Of a stretch of 64,000 nucleotides of DNA, positions 30,583 to 38,540 are shown in pieces. The DNA is taken from IMG/VR virus record IMGVR_UViG_3300035088_000013, positions 1 through 64,000 of that record. One strand, given 5' to 3'. Numbering within the stretch: the first letter of the stretch is position 1; each line of letters opens with the position of its first letter. The notes under the pieces are model-generated. The model was not told the DNA's origin. It saw only the letters and a list, made by a program, of their open reading frames with translations, and did not search any database. This stretch comes from a virus. A program made the position numbers and the translations under genes.

Positions 30583-30900
30583 ATGGCGACGATGATCCGC
30601 TGCGGCACCTGCATCAACCGGCACGCGACCGTCGCGGATGTTCGCGAGTGCGCCGCGGAGTTCTACGACTACCAGGCCCAAAGCGAGGGTGAGATCTACG
30701 CCGAAGCGGTCATGTCCTGGGTGATGGGCGGCGGGAACCCCGAGGATGCCTCCCTCTACGCGGGAGTGATCGCCCGCGGCGGCGTCTGGAACGGCGGCAT
30801 CGCACCCCCCGGCGACGACGACGGCGACGACGAGCTGTGCGAGCACGGCTTGTCCGCCCGGCTGTGCGTCGGCCCCTCCCACTACCCCCTGGACATGTGA
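30583..30900 (+). CDS. Hypothetical protein, 105 aa
   Basis: ATG 30583 behind AAGGAGG. Starts with C-G-T-C-I-N-R-H, a CxxC...H element, followed by a helical region; acidic D-D-D-G-D-D stretch before a C-terminal C-E-H-G-L-S-A-R-L-C. First of five genes in the largest mini-unit (30583-31971). Confidence 0.82.
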   Translation: MATMIRCGTCINRHATVADVRECAAEFYDYQAQSEGEIYAEAVMSWVMGGGNPEDASLYAGVIARGGVWNGGIAPPGDDDGDDELCEHGLSARLCVGPSHYPLDM

Positions 30901-30969
30901 CCACCACCCCCCCCGGCCCCCGGGCGATCCCGCCCGGGGGGAACGTCAACGTTCCGGAAAGGACACACC

Positions 30970-31263
30970 ATGGCGACTCTCTCCCGCGACCAGTGGGAAA
31001 AGCTGCTCGACGCACTGGCCGACCTCGAGGCCATCGACGAGGGCCACCAGCCCCACCCCGACGACACCGACTGCGCCGCGTTCGTCCTCGCCAGCACCGG
31101 CCAGATCGTGCGGTTCGGCGGGTTCCTCGCCCAGGCGTTGACCAACGCCGGGCTCGGCGACTTCGACCGGGACCTGTTCTACGACGATGCCCGCACGGAG
31201 ATCATCGACCGCGGCCGGGTGCTGCTGTACTTCCGGTCCGTCACGATCGCGAAGGGAGAGTGA
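30970..31263 (+). CDS. Hypothetical helical protein, 97 aa
   Basis: ATG 30970 after GGAAAGGACAC. It starts MATLSRDQWEKLLDALADLE and contains T-I-A-K-G-E at the end. No motif recognised; part of the copy-15 unit. Confidence 0.8.
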   Translation: MATLSRDQWEKLLDALADLEAIDEGHQPHPDDTDCAAFVLASTGQIVRFGGFLAQALTNAGLGDFDRDLFYDDARTEIIDRGRVLLYFRSVTIAKGE

Positions 31264-31265
31264 GC

Positions 31266-31511
31266 ATGGATTGGACGATGCCCGCGGAGTTGGAGCCGTA
31301 CCGGGAGCTGATCACCAACACCGGCGGCAACACCGTGGAAAGGCTGATGAGCATCTATCTGGCCGGGGGTGAGGCCGGTGCCCGGATGATGCAGACGAAC
31401 CTTCCGGTGTATCTGATGGCGTGCATGTGCGGCGCGCAGATCGCATTGCTGCGGGTGCTGGTGCGGGAGGGGAAGCTCCCCGCGCGCGGCCCGGCCGCTG
31501 GAGCGCGGTGA
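31266..31511 (+). CDS. Hypothetical protein, 81 aa
   Basis: ATG 31266, 2 bp after the previous stop (GGGAGAG upstream). It reads MDWTMPAELEPYRELITNTG; a hydrophobic run L-M-A-C-M-C-G-A-Q-I-A-L-L lies in the middle. TGATG overlap with the next gene. Confidence 0.8.
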   Translation: MDWTMPAELEPYRELITNTGGNTVERLMSIYLAGGEAGARMMQTNLPVYLMACMCGAQIALLRVLVREGKLPARGPAAGAR

Positions 31512-31750
31512 TGGGCCGCGCGTACGAGAAGCGGATGGCCCGGTTGCAGGCCGCGCAGGAAGCAACCGGCCGCGCCCCGGCTCCGGCGGGGCCGATGCAC
31601 CGGGCCAGCCGGGAGGCGTTCGTGCGCGGTTTCGGCCTGTCGGCGGCGGCCGTCAAGCAGTTGGTCGACCGGTGGGAGGCTGACGCGGTGGCCTGTTACG
31701 ACAAGGGGTTCGACGACGGGCGGGAGTGGCAGGAGGAGCAGCAGGGGTGA
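31511..31750 (+). CDS. Hypothetical protein, 79 aa
   Basis: ATG 31511. Two amphipathic helices around R-E-A-F-V-R-G-F-G-L-S-A-A-A-V-K-Q and an acidic end (E-W-Q-E-E-Q-Q-G). GTGA overlap with the next gene. Function unknown. Confidence 0.8.
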   Translation: MGRAYEKRMARLQAAQEATGRAPAPAGPMHRASREAFVRGFGLSAAAVKQLVDRWEADAVACYDKGFDDGREWQEEQQG

Positions 31751-31971
31751 AGCGGCGGGGGTGGCTGGAGCGGCTGAGAGCCGATCTGCCGGGCTGGTAC
31801 GTGTGGGCGACCGGGTACGGGAGGCAGTGGCATGCGGTGCCGCTGGCGGGCGGCTGGCGGGTCGGCCGGGCTCCCCGGGGGGCTCCGGGGCGGATCGACG
31901 CGCCGTCGCCGATCGTGTTGCGCAGTCTGGTGCGTCAGAAAGAACGAGACAACCCCACTCCACCCTGTTGA
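31747..31971 (+). CDS. Small basic protein ending in a promoter
   Basis: 74 residues, GTG 31747 overlapping the previous stop. Basic, aromatic (V-K-R-R-G-W-L-E-R-L-R, W-Y-V-W-A). The frame stops at the TGA inside TGTTGACA of copy 16. Fifth gene of the unit. Confidence 0.78.
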   Translation: MKRRGWLERLRADLPGWYVWATGYGRQWHAVPLAGGWRVGRAPRGAPGRIDAPSPIVLRSLVRQKERDNPTPPC

Positions 31972-32027
31972 CATCCGAACGGGTGACGTGTTTACTTGGT
32001 TTGTGAGCGGGGGGCTGGAGCCCCCGC
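31968..32027 (+). promoter_or_regulatory. Promoter plus leader hairpin module (copy 16)
   Basis: TTGACA 31968-31973, 17 bp, TTTACT 31991-31996; hairpin 32008-32026. Last rightward copy; it drives the 32051-35198 operon. Confidence 0.86.
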
Positions 32028-32050
32028 CCCAACCCGGAGAGGCAACCACC

Positions 32051-32437
32051 ATGAGCCGTGAACTCACCCCCTGGGCCGCGACCGCGAAGGCCACCCGCAC
32101 CGCGATCAAGGCCCGCCGTGACGAGCTGGGCATCCCGGCCACCGCCACGATCAAGGTCACCTCCGACTCCTTCGCCGGGGGCGCGTCGGTGGACGTGTGG
32201 ATCGGCGACGCCGACTCATGGGCGTGGCGGACCGCGACCGACCTCGATCGCGCCCGGAACACCTGGCTGACCCCGGGGGAGCGGGTCCTCACCGCACAGG
32301 CCAAGGCCACGGGGGACGCGATCGAGGCCGTCCTCCGGGAGGTTCGCACGGCCGGTTACATCTGGGGATCGGTCACCTACGAGGGCACCGTCATCGGATC
32401 GCTGGCCCGTGCGGGCTGGCAGCCGGGCCAGGACTGA
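32051..32437 (+). CDS. Hypothetical protein, 128 aa
   Basis: ATG 32051 behind GGAGAGG. Alpha/beta protein (MSRELTPWAATAKATRTAIK). The segment T-I-K-V-T-S-D-S-F-A-G-G-A-S-V-D-V and Y-I-W-G-S-V-T-Y-E-G are typical of small phage proteins of unknown role. First gene of the copy-16 operon. Confidence 0.82.
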   Translation: MSRELTPWAATAKATRTAIKARRDELGIPATATIKVTSDSFAGGASVDVWIGDADSWAWRTATDLDRARNTWLTPGERVLTAQAKATGDAIEAVLREVRTAGYIWGSVTYEGTVIGSLARAGWQPGQD

Positions 32438-32454
32438 GAGAGAGGTCTACGGTC

Positions 32455-32709
32455 ATGTATTTGTTCGCGGACCCCGAGGCGATCATCTGCGCGGCGCGCA
32501 TGATCACCCGGGACTGGGGGTCGACCGGCTACGCGGTCTCGGCCGTCACCGGCGGCCCCCGCCGGTCGGTTGTCCTCGAGGTGACCTGCTCCGACGGGGG
32601 CCGGTTCCACGTCGGATCCACCCGGCACGGCAACACCACCCACGCCGACACCTTCACCCAGGTGCTCGACTGGCTCACCGCCCGAACCGAGGAGGAAGCA
32701 CGACCATGA
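32455..32709 (+). CDS. Hypothetical protein, 84 aa
   Basis: ATG 32455 with GAGAGAGG upstream. Beta-rich with V-T-C-S-D-G-G-R-F-H-V-G. Overlaps the start of the 830-residue gene by ATGA. Confidence 0.8.
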   Translation: MYLFADPEAIICAARMITRDWGSTGYAVSAVTGGPRRSVVLEVTCSDGGRFHVGSTRHGNTTHADTFTQVLDWLTARTEEEARP

Positions 32710-35198
32710 GCGCCGACAACCCGGAAACGGTGCGCGCACTGCTGGTGCGGCCGGGCGAGGAGCCGCGGATCGCGAAGATCCCGACCGGCGACCAACCAGC
32801 ATACGAGGCCGTCCGCGGCATGGTCGGCGGCACCCTCGAGGTGTTCGGCGGCGGCGACTGGCACGCCTACTCCGATGAGGACTACATCGCGAAGGACCTG
32901 CCCGTGAACGTGTTCGCGGCGCGCCTGCTCGAGGAGCTGGAGCCGGGGCGCGGCCGGGCGCACATCCGGGGGCCGGTGGTGTTCCTCGGCACCGGCGAGC
33001 ACGGCAAAGAGTACGACGTACCGTCCCGGATCGAGGATTTGGCCCGGCGGATGACCGCGGGATCCCTGCTCGCCGAGTGGACCGACGACGGGGCGATCCC
33101 CCTCGCCCCGGCGGCCGGGAAGGACGCGCAACTGTTGCAGGTCGCCGCGTCGATCATCCGGCAGACGGTGATCTCCCACGGCTGGAAAGACGTCGCGAAC
33201 GCGGTCCCGTGCGTCCGGGTCGGGCAACAGGTCCTCGAACGGCTCGGGCACACCGCCGTGCCGGTGCCGGTGGGGTTCATGGCGTTGTCGGAGCTGTGCG
33301 CGCAAACCGGCGGCCGCCAAGGCCATTGCATCGGCGTCCTCGGCACCGGGCAGACCGACCCGCACGGCCCGAACGGGGGCAGCTGGGACGGGCATCTGGT
33401 GCTGCTGGTCGACGGGGTGTGGCTGCTGGACATCGCCGCACCCATGTTCGACCGCCCCGCGCAAGGGATCCGCATGCCGGAGGCGTTTCTGGCCCGGCTC
33501 CCCGAACCCCGGCCGGGCGGGCTGGCCGCGGGGGCGCGGCTGGCGATCACCCGCCGGGACGGGTCGGTGGTGCGGTACACGGTGAACGCCTTGACCTCCT
33601 GGCGGGACATGATCGACTGGGCGGGCCGCTCCGACCGGGTCGAGGCCGCGACCATGGAGGCGCTGCGGCTGCTCGGCCCGTACACGCGGATGGACGACGA
33701 CGCGTACGGCGGCGAGCAGTGGCTGAAGCGGCCGTGGTATTGCGCCACCTGCCATCAAGGGGTGCGGCGGATGAACCTCCCCGACGGGACGGTCCAATAC
33801 GCGCACGCCCGCCCGTGGGAGGTCACCGACGGCCACCCGGTCATGCCCGAGCAGATCGACGACATCACCAAGGTCAAGCTGGTCTGCGACTTCTGCCTGG
33901 ACCCGGACCCCGTATGGGCGTACACCGGCCCGAACATCATCAAAAAGTCGATCGTCTCCCCCCTCACCGGCCAAGTGGTTGCCCCGGGCAAGGAGGGCCT
34001 GGAGGGGCTGGGCACCCTCTGGTCGGGCTGCAACATCTGCGACCGGTACGTCCTCGAGGGCGACCTCGAGGGCCTCGCCGCGTCGGTGCTGCGGTCGAAA
34101 GCGAACCGCGGCACCCGCGACCCGCACGTCATCGCGGAATGGCGGCGCACCAACATGGCCCGATGGCAGCAGTTCATCCCGAACATCACCCGACGCCGGT
34201 TGATCAACCCCCCGGCCCTGGACCCGATCAACCCGCGGAACATGCCGCGGATCCGTAACCGGCTGATCCGGTTCCTGTCCGACGAGAACTTCTCCGCGTT
34301 CGGCTCACCCAAGGTCATGATCCTGCCCGGGCCGGACGCGGGATTCCCCGACGACCTGACCGTCATGACGACCAACCCCGCCGAGGACGTGGGTGAGGCG
34401 TACTGCGCCCGGATCGTGCGGGGGCTGGAGCTGGCGGAGCTGTACCACGTGTCGGAGGACTTCACCGGGCTGGCCTTGTCGTCCGGCGCGGACCTGACCG
34501 ACCTGTCGGTCACCCCGGAGGAATTGCCGTCCCCGCACGGCATGATCATGTGGCAGGTGCCGATCATGACCGCCGACGCCCGGCACACCCCCGGCGCGGA
34601 CGAGGCGCAGATCATCTGCGCGTCGTGGACGACGATCTCCGGGCTCGGCGTGTGGATCAACTGGTACGTGCGCACCGACCAGATCAACCCCGGCAACACC
34701 CTCATGCGGGAGGCGGCGGGGTTGCTGCTGCCGTGGGCGAACGGGTCCGGCCTCCGATTCGGCGAACCCGTCAAGGGCACCGTGGGTGAGCCGGAGGACG
34801 GGCACCCCGCCCACGACCCGGACGGCATGGGCAGCTTCCGGACGCTTTTGGCGACGTGGTTTTTGATCAACCAGCCGGGCGTCGCGCAGCAGCAGGTCGA
34901 GGTGACCAACGACAAGCAGCTGATCAAACGCGCCCGGCGGGAAGGCCGTCAACCGCCGACGGTGCGGCTGGTCGACCTGCGGCACGCGAAGGCGCACCGG
35001 GCGGCGGCGGTCGACGGCGGCCCGACCGGCCGCCAGGTCACCGTCCGGTTCCCGGTCCGCGGGCACTGGCGTCGGCAGGCGTACGGGCCGAAGCGGGGGC
35101 TGCGCCGGTCGATGTATATCGCCCCGTTCATGAAGGGGCCGGAGGGTGCCCCCCTGAAATCCGGTGGCACGGTCCCGGTCGTGCGGGTCCTCCAGTAG
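32706..35198 (+). CDS. 830-aa multidomain protein: DUF3846-like, Cys-His-Asp fold, zinc knuckles, C-terminal H-W-R-R-Q domain
   Basis: ATG 32706 (ATGA overlap). Residues 1-75 look like DUF3846 (A-L-L-V-R-P-G-E, then V-G-G-T-L-E-V-F, then L-P-V-N). Residues 145-250 have C169, H230 (D-G-H-L-V) and D242 (L-L-D), the order of transglutaminase/papain-like folds. C-x2-C knuckles lie at about 346, 394 and 442. The last 50 residues carry R-G-H-W-R-R-Q-A-Y-G and Y-I-A-P-F. It is by far the largest early-region gene and ends at a strong terminator. Enzymatic activity is inferred only. Confidence 0.85.
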   Translation: MSADNPETVRALLVRPGEEPRIAKIPTGDQPAYEAVRGMVGGTLEVFGGGDWHAYSDEDYIAKDLPVNVFAARLLEELEPGRGRAHIRGPVVFLGTGEHGKEYDVPSRIEDLARRMTAGSLLAEWTDDGAIPLAPAAGKDAQLLQVAASIIRQTVISHGWKDVANAVPCVRVGQQVLERLGHTAVPVPVGFMALSELCAQTGGRQGHCIGVLGTGQTDPHGPNGGSWDGHLVLLVDGVWLLDIAAPMFDRPAQGIRMPEAFLARLPEPRPGGLAAGARLAITRRDGSVVRYTVNALTSWRDMIDWAGRSDRVEAATMEALRLLGPYTRMDDDAYGGEQWLKRPWYCATCHQGVRRMNLPDGTVQYAHARPWEVTDGHPVMPEQIDDITKVKLVCDFCLDPDPVWAYTGPNIIKKSIVSPLTGQVVAPGKEGLEGLGTLWSGCNICDRYVLEGDLEGLAASVLRSKANRGTRDPHVIAEWRRTNMARWQQFIPNITRRRLINPPALDPINPRNMPRIRNRLIRFLSDENFSAFGSPKVMILPGPDAGFPDDLTVMTTNPAEDVGEAYCARIVRGLELAELYHVSEDFTGLALSSGADLTDLSVTPEELPSPHGMIMWQVPIMTADARHTPGADEAQIICASWTTISGLGVWINWYVRTDQINPGNTLMREAAGLLLPWANGSGLRFGEPVKGTVGEPEDGHPAHDPDGMGSFRTLLATWFLINQPGVAQQQVEVTNDKQLIKRARREGRQPPTVRLVDLRHAKAHRAAAVDGGPTGRQVTVRFPVRGHWRRQAYGPKRGLRRSMYIAPFMKGPEGAPLKSGGTVPVVRVLQ

Positions 35199-35217
35199 CC
35201 ACACCCCCGCGGGAACG

Positions 35218-35244
35218 GCCCTCAGCGCGACGCTGGGGGCTTTT
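35218..35244 (+). terminator. Intrinsic terminator closing the accessory region
   Basis: GCCCTCAGC (35218-35226) pairs with GCTGGGGGC (35232-35240), one G-U pair, then TTTT. Confidence 0.85.
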
Positions 35245-35357
35245 CCCGTTGCGGCCCCGGCGTGGGGTGACCGGCCGGGGCGGCGGGGTGTGGCTGGTCG
35301 CTGGGGGATGTTGGTAAACGACCACGGGGCCGCCCGGGTTGTGCCTACGGTCCGGAT

Positions 35358-35906
35358 ATGACCGATACGGGGGACACGGCGGCGCTCGAGGGCGACAACC
35401 CAGAGCTGGACACGGAGGACGACGACCCGGAACTGGACACGGAGGACGACGACCCGGAACTGGATCTGGGTTCGGACCTGGCCGCCGAGCTGGACGACGA
35501 ACCGGACCCGGCCCTGGTCGACGGCGACCCGGGCGAGCCGGAGGAGCCTTTGCCGGTCTACACCGGCACCTGCCATGACGGGCCGTGGGACGGGCTGAAG
35601 CTGTCGATCCGGTACCCGAAGGGGTTCCTGCTGATCGACAGGCCGAGCGTCCAGGTGTGGATCTACGACCGGCACGAGGACACCGGGGACTTCTACGCGC
35701 GTACCCCGGACCCGAAGGCACTTCTCGAGGACGGGGAGCGCAACCGGTGGCGGGCCGCGGAGGAACCGAACTACGACCTGCTGGTGCTGGGGTCGCAGAT
35801 CGCCGAGGACGACCCCGGCGACGACGGCACCTTCGACGACGGCACCTCCGACGACGACGACGGCACCTTCGACGACGACGGCACCGGCACCCCGGGGGAG
35901 GCGTAA
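35358..35906 (+). CDS. Acidic protein with tandem D-P-E-L-D-T-E-D repeats
   Basis: 182 residues, ATG 35358. Residues 13-40 carry three near-copies of an 8-10 residue acidic repeat, visible in the DNA as a short tandem repeat. The C-terminal part has a second D/G/T-rich repeat. Between them is a folded 90-residue region with W-I-Y-D-R-H-E-D. No good Shine-Dalgarno. First gene of the lysis/late rightward set; possibly a virion-associated protein, not assigned. Confidence 0.72.
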   Translation: MTDTGDTAALEGDNPELDTEDDDPELDTEDDDPELDLGSDLAAELDDEPDPALVDGDPGEPEEPLPVYTGTCHDGPWDGLKLSIRYPKGFLLIDRPSVQVWIYDRHEDTGDFYARTPDPKALLEDGERNRWRAAEEPNYDLLVLGSQIAEDDPGDDGTFDDGTSDDDDGTFDDDGTGTPGEA

Positions 35907-35909
35907 GCG

Positions 35910-36758
35910 ATGGCGACGGTCGCGTACCAGCAGATGAAGGACTTCGCCAAGGGCTGGGAGAGGATCTTCCGGTCGGCGGTGTGCTCAGGAATCGCAGGTG
36001 ACAAACGCCACCAAAGGGCCGGAGGCTACCATATCGGCCGTAAGTATCAGAGCAGGTCGAACTACTCGGTGATCCGGCCCGACGACCGGCGCGGGCAAGG
36101 CCCCGACGACGGATCGTCCGCCGTGGACATCACCATGAACCGCTCCGACATGATCTTGTGCACCAACCGGTTGCGGGCCTGCTACAACAACCCGAACGAC
36201 CCCCGCCGCAAGTACCTCAACGGCTTCAACGGCTGGATCGGGCGCGGCGCGGCGACCCGCTACGACGTCTACGCCCGGCGCACCAAGGCCGCCACTTCGG
36301 ACCATAAATGGCACGTTCACCTCGAGCAGCGCAGGCGCTGGATCCGGGACGCCACCAGCAACGCCGCGATCCTGTCGATCCTGCGCGGCGAGTCGGTGCA
36401 AACCTGGCTCAAATCACGGGGGGTCAAACCGGCCGCCAAGCCCGCCCCGAAACCCGTCAAGCCCGCCCCGGGCAAGCCCGCCCCGAAGCCGAAACCGGCC
36501 GGGATCAAGGCCCCCCCATACCCGGGGCGCGTGCTGAAACGCAACGACCGGCAGGCCAAACCCGACGGGGCCGTCAAGCAGTGGCAGCAGCGGATGCGTG
36601 AGCGGGGCTGGACGTCGATCGGCCCGGCGGACGGCTTCGCCGGACGGAAGTTCGAGACCGTCGTCAAAGCATGGCAGAAGCAATGCCGACTCCCGGCGGA
36701 CGGGCAGGTCGGCCCGAAGACGTGGCCGACCCCGTGGACCCGACCGCTGGGGGGCTGA
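35910..36758 (+). CDS. Endolysin: M15/hedgehog-type peptidase plus peptidoglycan-binding domain
   Basis: 282 residues, ATG 35910. Zinc-peptidase pattern: H41 (G-G-Y-H), D73 (S-A-V-D-I-T) and H-V-H at 135-137 (K-W-H-V-H-L) as in D,D/L,D-carboxypeptidase-like enzymes. A Pro/Lys-rich linker (about 158-178) leads to a PG_binding_1 repeat (A-K-P-D-G-A-V-K-Q-W-Q, then A-D-G-x-F, then A-W-Q, then G-P-K-T-W). It cuts cell-wall peptide cross-links at lysis. No signal peptide, so it relies on the holin. Confidence 0.9.
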   Translation: MATVAYQQMKDFAKGWERIFRSAVCSGIAGDKRHQRAGGYHIGRKYQSRSNYSVIRPDDRRGQGPDDGSSAVDITMNRSDMILCTNRLRACYNNPNDPRRKYLNGFNGWIGRGAATRYDVYARRTKAATSDHKWHVHLEQRRRWIRDATSNAAILSILRGESVQTWLKSRGVKPAAKPAPKPVKPAPGKPAPKPKPAGIKAPPYPGRVLKRNDRQAKPDGAVKQWQQRMRERGWTSIGPADGFAGRKFETVVKAWQKQCRLPADGQVGPKTWPTPWTRPLGG

Positions 36759-36762
36759 AGCT

Positions 36763-36812
36763 CGGCTGGCCACCCCGGCACCGACGCCCGCCGGGGTCCT
36801 TTCGGCCAGCCG
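36763..36812 (+). terminator. Two-tier hairpin after the endolysin gene
   Basis: CGGCTGGCC (36763-36771) pairs with GGCCAGCCG (36804-36812), stacked on ACCCCGGC (36772-36779) / GCCGGGGT (36790-36797) with a CCTTTC bulge. Confidence 0.6.
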
Positions 36813-36916
36813 CCGCCGATCCTGTCACCCGCCCTTTCCGCCGAGCGCCAAATGGACCGGGGGAGCTGCCAGCAGGAGCGGACGGCACCCGATGAATCAA
36901 GCGGCGTCACATAGAT

Positions 36917-36989
36917 GGGGTGGACGCCCGGGGGGATAGAGGCCCCGGCACCGCGAAGCACCGGGGACGAATCACCGGGCGTCCACCCC
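36917..36989 (+). promoter_or_regulatory. Long stem in the leader of the glycoside hydrolase gene
   Basis: A perfect 15-bp helix, GGGGTGGACGCCCGG (36917-36931) / CCGGGCGTCCACCCC (36975-36989), encloses an inner CCCCGG/CCGGGG stem (36943-36948/36961-36966). It ends 25 nt before the ATG at 37015, so it could control translation or RNA stability. Confidence 0.55.
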
Positions 36990-37014
36990 CACCACGACAG
37001 ACGAGGTGCACACC

Positions 37015-37854
37015 ATGGCATCGACCGCACCGAACCCGAAGCTCGCCAAGCTGGAGATCGGCCCCCTCGAGGTCGGGGTCAACGTGACCCCGGCCGAATA
37101 CTCGAAATGGTTCCCGAAGTTCACCACCCCGCCCGCGTTCACCCGCGTGTTCTTCCCCTCCGGCAAGGGCCTCTACCCGGTCAACAGCAAAGTCATCACC
37201 AACCTGCCCGCGGGGACACTGCCGTGGTGCTCCCACAAGGACGAGGTGCCCGTCAAACAGGTCGGCGACTTCTGGACCAGGTTGCTGCTACAGGAAAAAC
37301 CCGCCCCCGGCCGGAAGATCCAATGGACCTTCCGCCACGAGGGCGAAGACTACGACCGGGAGAAATTCATCAAATACTGGCGCGACCTCCGTTTGATGTG
37401 GAACGACCACCCCCAACGCGAGAAGGTGGAGCTCGTCAACATTCACACCCTGTATCCGTCGCGGTGGAAATCGATGAACACCGACTGGCGGAAATGGATG
37501 CTGCCGGGGGTGACACACATCGACGGATGGGACTGCTACCCGCCGCAGGCGTTCGACGTGTACGAGCCACCCGGCAGCATCTTCGGCATGGCCGTCGCCG
37601 GTTCACGCGAGTTCGGCATGCCCTACTGCATCCCCGAATGGGGGGTCGGTTTGCGCGGCGGCGACAAGGGCGAGAAACGGGCCTCGTACTTCAAAGACGG
37701 CTTCAAATATTTGGCGGCGACCGGCTGCCGGTACCTCGGATTGTGGTGCTCGTCGGAAACCCTCGGCGGGAAATTCGTCGACTACCGGCCCCACGACAAA
37801 CCGACCCTGGACGTGTGGAACAACGCCTTCAGCACACACCGAGCCAAATACTAA
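37015..37854 (+). CDS. Glycoside-hydrolase-like (TIM-barrel) protein
   Basis: 279 residues, ATG 37015 with GAGG upstream. Candidate catalytic acids are E109 (T-F-R-H-E-G-E-D) and E208 (Y-C-I-P-E-W-G-V), at the distances seen for acid/base and nucleophile in GH26/GH5-like barrels. W-D-C-Y-P-P near 172 fits a substrate-cleft loop. Found beside lysin genes in actinophages, it may degrade a host capsule or act at lysis. No signal peptide. Confidence 0.78.
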   Translation: MASTAPNPKLAKLEIGPLEVGVNVTPAEYSKWFPKFTTPPAFTRVFFPSGKGLYPVNSKVITNLPAGTLPWCSHKDEVPVKQVGDFWTRLLLQEKPAPGRKIQWTFRHEGEDYDREKFIKYWRDLRLMWNDHPQREKVELVNIHTLYPSRWKSMNTDWRKWMLPGVTHIDGWDCYPPQAFDVYEPPGSIFGMAVAGSREFGMPYCIPEWGVGLRGGDKGEKRASYFKDGFKYLAATGCRYLGLWCSSETLGGKFVDYRPHDKPTLDVWNNAFSTHRAKY

Positions 37855-37870
37855 CGGGGGGCTGGTCACC

Positions 37871-38278
37871 ATGCTGGATATGCTGCTCGCTCAAGACACG
37901 ACGGCCGAGGGAACCGAAAACGCGGACGACCTCGCCTGGAATCTGACCTTCGCGATCCTGGTTCTACCGCCGGTCATTTCCATCATCAACCAAAAGCATT
38001 GGCGGCAGGAATACAAGGCGCTGACGGCGGTCGCGGTGTGCATCGTCTACTCGATGATCGTCACCGTCTTCCGGCCCGGCGCGGACTTGAAGGACTGGCG
38101 TAACACGATCGCGGAGACACTCATCGGAACGTGCGCGGTGTACAAGATTTTTTGGAATCCGTCCACGCTGGGGCCGAAACTCGAGGCGGCGACCTCGTTC
38201 CGCCGTGCCGGTGTCGACGACACCGCGGTCACGGCGACCCTGGACGACCAGACGTTCACCCAACGCCTCTCCTCGTGA
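37871..38278 (+). CDS. Holin-like membrane protein
   Basis: 135 residues, ATG 37871. Three hydrophobic stretches are visible: about residues 21-42 (L-A-W-N-L-T-F-A-I-L-V-L-P-P-V), 50-68 (A-L-T-A-V-A-V-C-I-V-Y) and 82-95 (I-A-E-T-L-I-G-T-C-A-V). They give two or three membrane helices with a polar C-terminal tail of about 40 residues. Position directly after the lysin set supports a holin. GTGA overlap with the next gene. Confidence 0.75.
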   Translation: MLDMLLAQDTTAEGTENADDLAWNLTFAILVLPPVISIINQKHWRQEYKALTAVAVCIVYSMIVTVFRPGADLKDWRNTIAETLIGTCAVYKIFWNPSTLGPKLEAATSFRRAGVDDTAVTATLDDQTFTQRLSS

Positions 38279-38514
38279 GCGGCCTGCGGGTCGAACAATA
38301 CGAGCAATGGTGGTCCGACAACACCGGCGACGACGGCGCACCGCTGGCGGAGCTGGGGCCGGTCGTGGTGACCCTCGCCCGCCACGTGCAGGCCCTCCGC
38401 GCGCGGATCGACCTGCTGCCCGACCCCGGCTTCGCCCCGGGAAGCAACGCGACCAGCTGCGCATGCGCATACGACCACCCGGACGCGGTATGCATGCAGC
38501 ACCTGATCCGCTGA
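38275..38514 (+). CDS. Small protein downstream of the holin gene
   Basis: 79 residues from GTG 38275, overlapping the holin stop (GTGA). It reads VSGLRVEQYEQWWSDNTGDD; the C-terminal segment has C-A-C-A-Y-D-H-P-D-A-V-C-M-Q-H, a Cys/His cluster. It may be an accessory lysis protein. Converges with the tail fibre gene 27 bp away. Confidence 0.75.
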   Translation: MSGLRVEQYEQWWSDNTGDDGAPLAELGPVVVTLARHVQALRARIDLLPDPGFAPGSNATSCACAYDHPDAVCMQHLIR

Positions 38515-38540
38515 ACCCCGGGCCCGGCCGCAACCAGAGG

